Assembly (NCBI GenBank): GCA_017165825.1
Contig: CM029392.1
Coordinates: forward strand, 17,545,561-17,609,560
DNA from: Hepsetus odoe
Lineage: Eukaryota; Chordata; Actinopteri; Characiformes; Hepsetidae
Direction: 5' to 3'
DNA length: 64,000 nucleotides
This document shows, in pieces, positions 22,101 through 34,100 of the stretch. The notes beneath the pieces are model-generated. The model searched no databases, had not been told where the DNA came from, and saw nothing but the letters and a program-made list of their open reading frames with translations. Positions within the stretch are counted from its first letter, which is position 1. The number at the start of each line of letters is the position of its first letter. The position numbers were made by a program, and so were the translations under genes.

Positions 22101-25100
22101 CTCTCTTAATCCGATGCGTTTGTCTGGCAGAACCCTTCTCATTGTGCCTTTATCTGCTGAAACCTTGTGTGCTCTGATCACGCTTCAGTTCTCCTGAAAC
22201 ATCTGTGGTTCTGATACCTCGTCCAAGGCATTCAAACTATTTCATGCTTTTGGGCAGCAGTGATCCTTTTTCTTTGCCATATTGCTTGTAAATGGTGGTC
22301 TGCTTAATAATGTGGGACGTCCTTCTTCAGTAGACACAATATCATCCATGAGTTTAAATGAAAAACCAAAATAGTTCATCTGTATGACACTTAAATACAA
22401 TTTGCATAATAATTTGAACGTGCTGTAAAATAATATAAAAAATGAATACATAAATAACTCTGAGAACGTTATTCTTCCGTGTTCATCCCCGGCACTAATC
22501 CGGGCACTGAAATCTCGCACTGTAAAAATGAACTAAATCTCCTTGAAATAATCTCCTACTCAGAGTAGTAAAAACCATAAAAATTCATCCGCACACAGAT
22601 CTGACGTAAGCAAAGTTCTCATGAACTAAAAATGATCCCATCTTTCAGAGGAGAACTCTTTTTTTGGATTATGTTGGTCGGTCGTTTTTTTTTCTTCTTC
22701 AAATCTCATTGTATAATATTGGAGATGATTTGTGCACGAAAGCTCTCCGGGTAAAACAAAAGTGCAGCAGGCGTCTCGCAGATGGTGCAGGACGTTTGAG
22801 CTCCGCTCTGCATTAAGGACATCGGTGACGGTGGAAATACTCACATCAAATCCTGTGTTGGGATCCCAGCCTACGTGCCCAACGTGCCTGAAAAGGGAAG
22901 AAAAAAAACGAAAAAAAAACAAAAAAAACAAACCCAGATTTAGGCTGAGATTAAGGTCATATCTGGTCATCAAACATCAAGTAGAAGAGTTTTCAACCCC
23001 GTTCCTGAAGCACATGCTGCAGATTACACAGGGAGGACTTTAGGGATTAGGAATAATAAATCAGATTATTAAAACCATAGGCATCATCCAGGACACATCA
23101 GCCAAGAATCACTCGTGGACAAAAAAAATGAATATAGTCGTATGCAAATGTGTCAACACCCCTGGTCAAAAGGCTGATCTAAAAATAACCCGCAGCAGCA
23201 CATGAACCTTTTATTGGGCGGAGCTACCCAAAATCGTTGCTATGAAGAAACAAAAATTGATCTGAAAAATGGAGCCAAGAATAAAAGTAACACGTGGACT
23301 TTATGACGATATGTTATCCTGAATTACATTCAAATGTAACAGATTTTATAGGAAATAAACATACTTAATAAAAAAAGTATGTGGAAAGGTGGTGCAGTGT
23401 TCAGCTCTGTCTCTTTCCAGTGAGAAGGTTGTGGGTTCTTTACCCAAGCTGGGTTCTTTCAGTGTGGAGTTGACATGTTCTCCCTGTCTCCACTGGGAAC
23501 TCCAGTTTCTTTCCACAGTCCAAGCAAACGACAGGTGAAACGGAGATGGATTTTGGAGATGGAGCAGAGTGGCTGGAGTGATTTGTGACAGACAGGGACC
23601 AGCGAGAGTGAAAGGTAAGCTTTACAGGACAGTGGTGAGACGGTGGCACTGATGAAAAGGCAGGAGGCGGAGCTGGAGGTGTCAGAGTTAAAGATGCTGA
23701 GATGTTCGTTGGGTGTGACGAGGATGGACAGGATTAGAAATGAGTATATTAGAGGGACAGATCAGGTTAGATGTTTTGGAGACAAAGTTAGAGAAGCAAA
23801 GTTGTGTTGGTTTGGTTGTTTTAAGAGGAGATACAAGGATATTGGGAGGAAGATAATGCAGATGGAGCTGCCAGGAAAGTGAAAAGATGAAGGACAAAGA
23901 GGAGGTTTATGGAAGTGGTGAGAAAGGACATGAAGATGGTCAGTTTGAGTGAGGAACATGCAGAAGACAGGAAGAAATGGAAACGAATGATCTGCTGTGG
24001 TGAATCCTAGACGGAAACAGCCGAAAGACGACGACAGCACCTGCAATGGCTTCCTGTGGCTGCAGATTCAGGTCCTTAAAACTCACTTTCAAGGCAAAGT
24101 TTTCACCACCCTGATGGCGTCACAAAGCAATGCATCTGTTCTCGTTCCCTTAGAACATCAAATGCTACTTGTCCTAAACAGCGGCTCCACAAAAGAAGAC
24201 GAAGACCTGCTCTGAGACTTGTCCTGACTCCCTGGTGCTGGAACAAACTTCCTCTTGTGGTCAGAACTGCTGAATCCCTTCTGTCTTCAACCATCGTCTG
24301 AAGAACCACCTTTCATAACTAGCCCTACAATCATACTTTTTTGACATTTTCTACTGAAATCGAAAGTGTTCTGTGGTCCATTTAGGCTCCTGTCGCATTG
24401 GTTAGGATAAGCGGATCAGATGATGGCTCTAACATATTTAAACAGATGTTTAGATGATGTTCCATTTGTTAGACAGATATGGTTTGTGCAGTTCTAGATT
24501 TCTCCCAGAAGCTCCGTCACACAGTAAACTTCTCCTTCATCTGCAGCTCCTGATAGAACTTCAAGAAGCATCGATTCACCAAAGCAGGCACTGATCAGGA
24601 ACCACTAATTGAACTGGGATTCACTGAAGAGAACACATTTAATCAACACGGACTGTATAGAACTTTTTTTTTTATATTAGTGTTTAGTAATGTTAGTGTT
24701 TTACAGAGTTCATACTTGTTGCCAAAATATTCAGGTTTTTAACCTCAAACTTTTGCACAGGAAGTTTAAGAACCATTAAAATGATATAAATATGTAAAAA
24801 AAAAAAAAAAGTAAAAATTGGCTTATAAGGTAACATATTTGAAGGAAAAAAAAAAAAAAATTCTCTCTATGTTGTTAAACACAGTCGAGAAACCTTTGTG
24901 GATTTAGAGAAGGAGTGTGTACTTTCCTAAACATCAAAACATGTGCCCAAACTTTTGCATACTCAAAAAGTGGAAGTGTATCGACCCAACAATGAGACGC
25001 TCACCGGAAATTGCTAGGTGTGCCGATTTCAGCCTTGGATATTTTCTTCTTCTTGCCTTTGATCTTGCTCTTGTCTTTTCTGAAGTTAAGGCTGTTGATT

Positions 25101-28100
25101 TGAGTGTTGTTGTAACGGACGTTGTTGATCTCGGGGTTCTTGATGTCCACCGTCGCCATGGGTAGTGTTGGTCCTGTAAACAGGAACACAACAAACATCA
25201 GAGACCCCAGAATTTGATCTCCGGATGAACGTTCTGGAGAAACAGCAACATTAAAGCCAGGACTAAACCTCAGTAACTACAGCAAAACTACAGAATTAAA
25301 GTATTTAGGCACCGTCTAAATACTACAGGCAGTACAGCTTGACTTCTGCAGCATTAACTCAGACTCTAAAGCTCGAATACGGTTCCATCTGACTGACAAC
25401 TGAAAGGTCCATCGAAGCACGGAAACAGCAGCTTGCGGGACGACCTACCATCGCCCTTCTGCTCTGGAGGGCCGGGAACGCGGGGCAGTGAGTCTAGAGT
25501 GCTGCCAGGCCCGCCGACGTCCACGGCCCCCAAGCTGGCATTCAGCAGGACTTTCCCCATCACCCCGCAGGAGCGCTCGCTGGGGCTCAGGGACAAGCGG
25601 GCGGCGGGCTCGGCGAGGGGAGCGCACAGCTCATCCTGTGGGAGGACCAGGCAGTGCAGGAGGGTCAGGCAGCCGCCCAGGTCTGACCCTCCATCCAGCA
25701 GCTCGTCGGACGGAGCAGAGAGGAAGGTGGTGCAGAACATCATCTCTACGGCTCTCGGTGGAGCCCAGCGCTCCGACGCTGCGAGCGGACCTCACCGACT
25801 CACTTTAGCTCTGCCGCTTGGCTCCGCCTCTCCAACAGCTGGAGGCCGCCACCCAGCTGAGGTCCCATCCCCCTTAATCCCAGCAAATTACGAGAGGCCT
25901 CTCAGTTTTTACGTAAGCGTTCAAGCCCGTCCTAATCTGCCACAAATCTGAGATTCTTTAATCAGTGAGGAAACCGTCTCGTCTAGACAGCAGAGAATTC
26001 AGAAAACACCAGAGTAAAATATTCACACTCCACTATTTACTATTTAGAGACAGATTTACACAACTGTCTACTTCAGAATAAGTTCCCAAAACTGCAGAGG
26101 TTTACTGAACTTAATTAGTAATAATTATTCATTTTCAGCTTTTTGGAATAAAATTGTTTACAATGATTGTCATGTCAAAACAAACCCTCAATTAAAAGAG
26201 ATGCACCGTAAGATGAACACACATTCCTTTAATCGTGATGCTATATATGCAGCTGAAAAATAATTCATTTTTTAAATTCTAAAATCAAACTTTCCTTTCC
26301 GAATTGAGGATTTTAAAGTTAATACTGATTAAACGGGCTCAACAGTGATAAATAATATGGGCAGATTTAATTTTATATATTTATTTTGAATGAATTATGT
26401 TTAGTTAGAAAGTGCTTTACGGTCTATAAGATCTTAATTGCCCATTTTTAGCAGCAGAAACTTAAATAAGTAAAACAGTAGAGGCTGTATTTTTTTTTAT
26501 TTTCTGTTTTTTCCCCCCTTTCATTTAAAGTTTTAATCGGATTATTCACATGTTGGTTTGGATACATTTCTTTTAAAAGGGCCCGTATTTTACATTTTTC
26601 TCATTTTTCTCAGTGGGTTTAATTTTCAAAAGAAATGCCTTTTAATTCCTTCATGACGATTTATCGGCCTCTCTTTATCCTTAAGAATTAAACAGGCTGT
26701 TCTTGTACCTTTGGACTGATTTGTAAATGGATCTGTTCCGATTATCATCAGTGCCTCATTCAGAAAATGTTTTGGGCTAAAACAAACAGGCTAAGCTAAA
26801 AGGTTTAAAAATGGTGAAAATGCTCATAGAGCCATAAAGGAAAATATTTTAGTGCACTATGTAAGGAGCAGGGAGTCAGTGTTTTAGTGCACTATGTAGG
26901 GAGCAGGGGGTTAGTGTTTTAGTGCACTATGTAGGGAGGCAGGGGACCAGTGTTTTAGTGCACTATTTAGGGAGAATGGGGGTCAGTGTTTTAGTGCACT
27001 ATGTAGGAGAATGGGAGTCCAGGCCACCAGTACACTATGTAGGAGAGAATGGGGTCAGTGTTTAGTGCACCTTAGGGAGAATGGGGGCAGGTCAGTGTAT
27101 TGGTACTATGCCCAGGGAGCACAGGAGTCATTGTATTGGTGCACTGTGTGGGAGCAGGGAGTCAGTGTTTTAGTGCACTATGTTGGGAGCAGGGGGCCAG
27201 TGTTTTAGTGCACTATGTAAGGAGAATGAGGGGGGCAGTTTTTTAGTGCACTATGTAAGGAGCAGGGGGCCAGTGTTTTAGTGCACTATGTAGGGAGAAT
27301 GGGGGGCAGTTTTTTAGTGCACTATGTAGGGAGAATGGGGGTAAGTGTTTTGGTGCACTATGTGGGGAGCAGGAGTCATTGTATTGGTGCACTATGTAGG
27401 GAGCAGGGAGTCAGTGTTTTAGTGCACTATGTAGGGAGCAGGGGGCCAGTGTTTTAGTGCACTATGTAGGGAGCAGGGGAGTCAGTGTTTTGGTACTATG
27501 TAGGGAGCAGGGGCCAGTGTTTTGGTGCACTGTGAGAACAGGGAGTCAGTGTTTTGAATGCACTATGTAGGGAGCAGAGTCAGTGTTTTGAGTGCTATGT
27601 AGGAGCAGGGCCCAGTGTTTGAGTGCACTATGTGGGAGCAGGGGCCAGTGTTTTGGAGTGTACTATGTAGGGAGAATGGGGGCAGTGTTTTGGTGCACTG
27701 TATAGTAGGAGAATGGGGTAGGAGTGTTTTGGTGCACTATGTAGGGCAGAGGTCAGTGTATTGGTGCATGCCAGGAGCAGGGAGTCCCAGTGTTTTGAGT
27801 GCACTATGTAAGGGCAGGAGAGTCAGAGTGTATTAATGCACTATGTGAGGAGCAGGGGAGTCAGTGTATTGAGTGCACTATGTGAGAACAGTCAGTGTTT
27901 TAGTGCACTATGTAGAGGAGCAGGGGGCCCAGTGTTTTGGAAGGTGCACTATGTAGGGAGCAAGGGGGCCAGTGTTTTGCACTGCACACTGTAGGGAGAG
28001 AATGGGGGGGCAGTGTTTTAGTGCACTATGTAGGGAGAATGGGGGTAAGTGTTTTAGTGCACTATGTAGGGAGCAGGGAGTCAGTGTATTAGTGCACTAT

Positions 28101-31100
28101 ATGCCCAGGGGAGCAGGAGTCAGCATTTTGGTGCACTATGTAGGGAGCAGGAGTCAGCATTTTGGTGCACTATGTAGGGAGCAGGAGTCAGCATTTTGGT
28201 GCACTATGTAGGGAGCAGGAGTCAGCATTTTGAGTGCACTATGGCAGGGAACAGAGGGGGCCGTGTTTTGCGGAGGAGGAGTGCTGTAGGGAGCAGGGAG
28301 CAGTGTTTTACTGCACTATGTAGGGAGAATGGGGGGGGGGGGGCAGTGTTTTAGTGCACTATGTAGAGAAGGGGGTGTTTTTTGTGCACTATGTAGGGGC
28401 AGCGAGTGTGTTTCAGTGCACTATATAGGGAGCAGGGAGTGAGTATTTCAGTGCACTATATAGGGAGCAGGGAGTGAGTATTTCAGTGCACTATATAGGG
28501 AGCAGGGAGTGAGTGTACTTAGTGCACTATGTAGAGAACAGAGTGTTTTTAGTGCACTATGTAGGGAGCAGGAGTCAGTGTTTTGAGTGCACTATGTAGG
28601 AGGAATGGGAGAGGTCAGTGTATTAGTGCACTATGTAGGAGAAGAGGAGTCCAGTGTTTTGAGTGCACTATGTAGGAGAATAGAGGGTCAGTGTATTAGT
28701 GCTATGTAGGGAGAAGGGAGTCAGTGTTTTAGTGCACTATGTAGGGAGCAGGGGGCCAGTGTTTTAGTGCACTATGTAGGGAGCAGGGGACCAGTGTTTT
28801 AGTGCCCTATGTAGGGAGCAGGGGGCCAGTGTTTTAGTACCCTATGTAAGAGAGAGGCAGGGGCCAGTGTTTTAGTGCCCTATGTAGGGAGCAGGGGGCC
28901 AGTGTTTTAGTGCCCTATGTAGAGCAGGGGGCCAGTGTTTTAGTGCACTATGTAGGGAGGTCCAGTCAGGGGTTCAGTGCTAGAAGCAGAAGTCCTTTAA
29001 CTGTATTAAATTGGGAGGAGGAAGCATTTATTTTGGGCACTTTGTAGATTCTGAAATGAGGCCCACTAACAACAAGCGACACAAGTTCTAGTCCTCTTTT
29101 AGTGCTCTATTGTTCTAGAACAATAAAATACACTAATTAACTTTTATAGGTGGAGCAAATGTTACTTGAGGTTATAGTTAACTTTATTCATCCAATTTTA
29201 TGGATTACATAAAGTGAAAGTGAAAAGTGAAAGTGAAAGTGACTACCCTTGTCATTCTTGGTGCGGCACCTTTACATGAACCTGGCAAGGAAGGTGGACC
29301 TCTGCATTTTTGCCATGCACACTCCAAACCCGTGCAGCAGTAGGCAGCTATTAGCCGAGAGCAGTGATGGGAGCGGTACCTTGCTCAAGGGCACCTCAGA
29401 ACAACCTATTGGGAAGGGGTTCGAACCCCCGTTCCTCCGATCATGCAGCTAGCAGCCTGCCGCTGGAGCCATGCCATTCTCAACAGCAGATCCTGAGGGT
29501 AATCATTATTTTTAAGCCTGATACAGACTAAATGTATTTTTGTTCTCCGTTTCTTTCGGGTGTGCATAACTAATTGTCTGTAGCAGTTTGTAAGATTCTG
29601 AAGAGCTCTTATTGAGCTATTTTATGCTCTGTGCAGTGCTTTGGTTGAACTTCTGATTTAGAATATGCTCTGGAAATAAACCTGGACTGTTTTGAGGCCG
29701 AGCTTTACAGCGACTAATTGGACAAGGATGGAATTATAAGCTATTAAAGGAGTCAAATAAACTCACTGCTGCATTTGCGGGAGTAAGCTAAATAAAACGG
29801 TCAGACAATGTTGCCCCAATCTTAAACGATAGCGTTCATCTCAAACGGCTCGTCCTGGATATCAGACCTCACACAGAACCACTTTAAAAACGGAAGAGAG
29901 TCCACACAGTGTCCAAATCCTCCCCCGTTCCACCCTTAAATTAGAGCCCAGAATCAGTAGATGGTGAAGTGTTTAATTTTAACAGATGAGAGAGAAAAAC
30001 CTCTTACAGCGATTAACCCGGGGGCTAATATTTATGGTCAGAGACACGAATGCTCTTCCAGACCAAATCCGGCATGAACAGCGTGCACCATCAGGAGGGA
30101 TCAGCGGCGTCCACGCTCCACACTGTCGTCCGTGTGGTTTACGCTGATCAGCAACAGGGGGTTTTTATTTTTTATTTAAATTTGACCTTTTTTAATCCAG
30201 GCAAAGCACTAATTCAGTATCAGCATCTCTCACCAGGAGGAACCTCATCCTCCAAAGTCTGTCTGCAATCAAACCACACTGTCCCCAGGAACGCTCAGAA
30301 ATGAATATCAGCAGAATCCCCTCCTGATCCAGCAGCACTGATTAAACTAAGGTCTGTCCTCTTAGCCTGAGCTCAGCCTGAACCGAGCCTCCCGCTCCTC
30401 AAAACCACAAACTGGGTTTTCAGCTCCTCAGTGGAGGAACCAACTTTTCACAAACATCAGAACTGCTGAGACACTCACTGTCTTCACATGGAGACTGAAG
30501 ACCCTCTTGCTTCAATCCTCCCCAAATGAGAGCTACCTTCAGGACTTTTGTGAAACACATTCCACCACATAAATCACTGGTAAAAATCTTGTTTTCGCAG
30601 CATAATCAGGTGGACTTTTACACAGAACTTTAGGCGTCCTTCTTGGTGTACCTCTGTGTGGCTTTAGAAGCTGTGGGTTCCACCTCTATTTCAGTTGTTG
30701 CTACTTAAAAAAAGGCATCCTGATTCTGGTGAATCTTAAAATCCCAATTTCAGAATAATTCCTAAAATCCTGTGTCCCAGATTTGAGCAAGACTTCTGAA
30801 AGACATTTAATATATCTGAATAAAAGTCAGACTTTGTTTTTGATGAAGGAAGCCAATGCATTTTTAACACTGAAAGGATCTATGGGAACAACAGTGAACC
30901 TCCGCCCCCAGAGGGGAAACAGTCGTTGAGGGAGGCTCGTTAAAAACGCAGCGGAAAAGAAGGAAGCAGAGTGAGCCCAGCAGCTACAGGAGGGGCTTAA
31001 TTACGAGAGAGTGACTGAGATGGAAGCTGCTGGGGGTCTCAATCATATGGGCTACACATGGTGGAAAAAGGATGTGGATTAACAGCAGCACTTCAGAGAA

Positions 31101-34100
31101 AAAGAGAGAACACACTTTCTGAGGGAGGTTAACAATTATTTGTATACTAGCTTTGCATCAAGAGTTGAAATGGAACCTACCATTCGTTGAATCGCGCCTT
31201 TTTCTGGAAGACAAAATTAAGAAATCCGTTATTATTTGGAAGAAACTGTGTCAGCAAAGAGGAAGTGAAGAGGCAGTGATTACAGTCGAAACATCATTGG
31301 CGTGTGAGCGTGCACAAAGTCAAGAGGAAGCACAAAGAGGCCTTAGGAGCGGACGGTTCGGGTCTTTCCCAGCTGGGACAGCCTGAGTCAGGAGGCATAG
31401 CTGAGGGCAAGCTGAGGAAGCGGTTAAAGCTGTCGCTTCAAGAGGAAAGTTAATCAGAAACGAACGCTCATATTAGACTGACGGTTGCAAAGACTTCAAG
31501 AAGGGAGAGAAAAGAATTTGGAGGTCACTTTCCAGCCCCAGTAGAAGAAGGGATTAGCTGTTTTTGTGTGCATACAGTGGACAACAATTCACAAAGAATT
31601 CATTTTTTTTTTTTACATTTCCTGCCTTATTAGCTGGTCTAGACTTAGAGAGGCTCTGCTGTGAAATTCTACAGAAACTTCACATTTTGACCGAATGGAA
31701 CCAGCGCAGCGTCTCTTTCTGGTCTGGGGACACATTAAACACGCGCTGTGGTCAAATAATCCCCTTTTATGGAAGGTTTAGTTTCAATCTAATTCCCCAT
31801 CACCATTCCTTAGAAACACCACTTAGCCTAGTGGGTCCGTTATTGCCACCCATGTAAGAAGTCATTTCTACCAGACCCTCTCTGGATGATGTTTCTGGAG
31901 GCGGACATTTTGAAAAGTGGGTGGAATCTCACTTTGCGCTTTCTGCTTGATAAATCATTAGCGAGGTTTAATGGGTTAGCTAACGTCCGACCAAGCACTA
32001 AAAGTGACTTCGACAGAAGTGAAATGCTGGCAAATATGAGCGTGAGATTAATGCTCGCTCAAGCGTGTTTCTGGCAGTATTAAAATCCTTTAACTTTGAC
32101 ATTTCACTTAATACAGATATATTTACCTCTTAATTCTTTACACACGCAGCAAAAGTGCTACGAACTCAGCTGGGACTTCAATACGATTGGAGAGAACAGA
32201 AACTGCTTGGTTATAGAGGACAGGAAGGCAGACAAGGTTAAGGGTGGCCCAGTTTCCTCTGTCGTTTCCTATCAGGTTGCTGGCTGCCTCTCTGAAGCGT
32301 CTGGCCTTCTTCTCGCTAGCAAGTCAGGCCCAATCTGACACGTCTGTGTTAAAATATATTACTCACAAAGTCAATATTTCTTCAAACAGAAATCAGCTCT
32401 TTCAGCTCAAACATTCTGTTTACAGAGAGGTGCTGACATTACAAAACACAGCAGGTTTGGGAACTGGGGTCCATGGCCAAAAAATCTAATCAGTGATTTT
32501 CATAGAAATTTTAGGAACACACAAGTGACCAATTAAAGCAGCTTTTCCCCAATGTGTCCTTCTATTTCATTATGTTTCCACTTATGATACTTTTTTATGA
32601 TACTCATTCTTTTCAGCACCTCCATTTCTATCCATTTAGAATCAAACAGGCCGTTTCTATTGGCTAACCGTTAGCCGCCTGTTCAGCCAGTACGGCAGAA
32701 AGTTCCTGTAGGATCATATGACATATGATCAAAATCAGTTTTACAATAGTTTACAAAAGTTAACAATATAAAGCTACATTAAGGTGGAGGTGAAGAAATA
32801 CCTGCGTTTAGTGAGAGGATCAAAGTAATTTTCTGAACTCTTGATCCAGAAGACCTGCTGCGACTGGCAGATCAGCCTGAGTGTACATCAGCTCCAAGCA
32901 CTGCTTTATCTGTGGCTCCTTTATTTTATTAAGTTTTATTTTGTGTCAGAAAAATACACCTTACTCATCAAAGTTCAGGAGAGAAAAAGGAGACATGCCT
33001 AAATAAATAAATAAATAAATAAATAGAATAATAATTAAAGGGGATTCCTTTTTCCTCTGATTTTCTAGTTTCAGAGTTGGGTTTCTGTTGACTGTTTCCT
33101 GTTTACATGCATTAACTCTGCATTTCGCAGCTGGGTTGTAGTTTAATCCTGCTTTATGATCTAATTCGAGGACACACAGCACCACCCAGAGCGAGGAACT
33201 CATCTCCAGCGAACACGTCATGGAAATCGCTCAAGGGGTTCTTGATTCTTGAAGTCTGTGTGTAGAATTCCTGTCCCAGTTTTATTCCTGCCAAAGCAAG
33301 CAAAACAAGGGAGTTGTTACACAAACAACAACCAAGAATAAACCAGGAAATCATCTGAGCATCTGAAGCATTTTCAGCAAAAGAACAGGCTGGGTAGTTT
33401 CATCCATTAAAGAAGAGGTTCTTCAATTCTGTCAAATGTATAGTCATGACTGATGAAAGGCCTGCATGTGGAAGGCTCCTGCCCAGACTGCTGTGAAATG
33501 AAAGCCCTCTGCAGAGCCCGATAACCTGGCCCTGCGTCACGACACTGCAGGATAAATATAGTTCATGGTTCTCTTTGCATCTGCTGTGACCCATATTCTC
33601 TTTTTAGGAGTTAAGATTTGAAATACAGAACTAATGTGTGCTAAGCGTTGGGCTCACCTTTTTATATTTGCTTCAGACCGGACTTTCTTTTGTGAGTATA
33701 AACTGTTTAATCTTTATCAACATTTTCTGCTCCAACTCAGACAAAGTTTGCACATTGGAATAAGATCAAACAATAAGGAGTAAAATATGTAATGAAAAAA
33801 AAAAAAGTAAAGACTTAACGAAGCATCCTGCAGTAAACAGGTTCAACAGAATTTTTAACAATGTAACCACAAAAGAACACAATTTATTAAAACAGTATAT
33901 CTCTCTCATCATTATCTTTCGGCTGCTCCCGTTTAGGGGTCACCACAGCGGATCAATCAACCGCCTCCATTTCCTCCTCTGCATCTTCCCCCTTCAAACT
34001 GACCCCCTGCATGTCCTCTCTCATCACGTCCATAAACCTCCTCTTTGGTCTTCCTCTTCTCCTCTTTCCTGGAAGCTCCATCTTCTCCATCTCCTACTAA

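Larger units (their letters stand above)
23128..24963. mobile_element. Candidate TIR transposon filling most of a wasl intron
   Basis: The left end GTATGCAAATGTGTCAACACC and the right end, in reverse complement GTATGCAAAAGTTTGGGCAC, form an imperfect terminal inverted repeat of a kind common in fish DNA transposons. No transposase is seen; the inside is occupied by LINE fragments. The right end stops about 40 bases from the E6 splice donor at 25004. Confidence 0.5.

Noticed and set aside
23643..23882. Functional reverse transcriptase gene
   Set aside because: Only the C-terminal tail of the ORF remains, with a stop and frameshifts.
25433..25951. 172-codon plus-strand ORF over the CpG-rich region
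   Set aside because: Frame kept open by GC content; no splice context. The minus-strand reading has a phase-correct junction with wasl.
26860..28965. CRISPR-like or telomere-like array
   Set aside because: Units are contiguous with no unique spacers, the organism is a vertebrate, and the core is not TTAGGG; it is a minisatellite.
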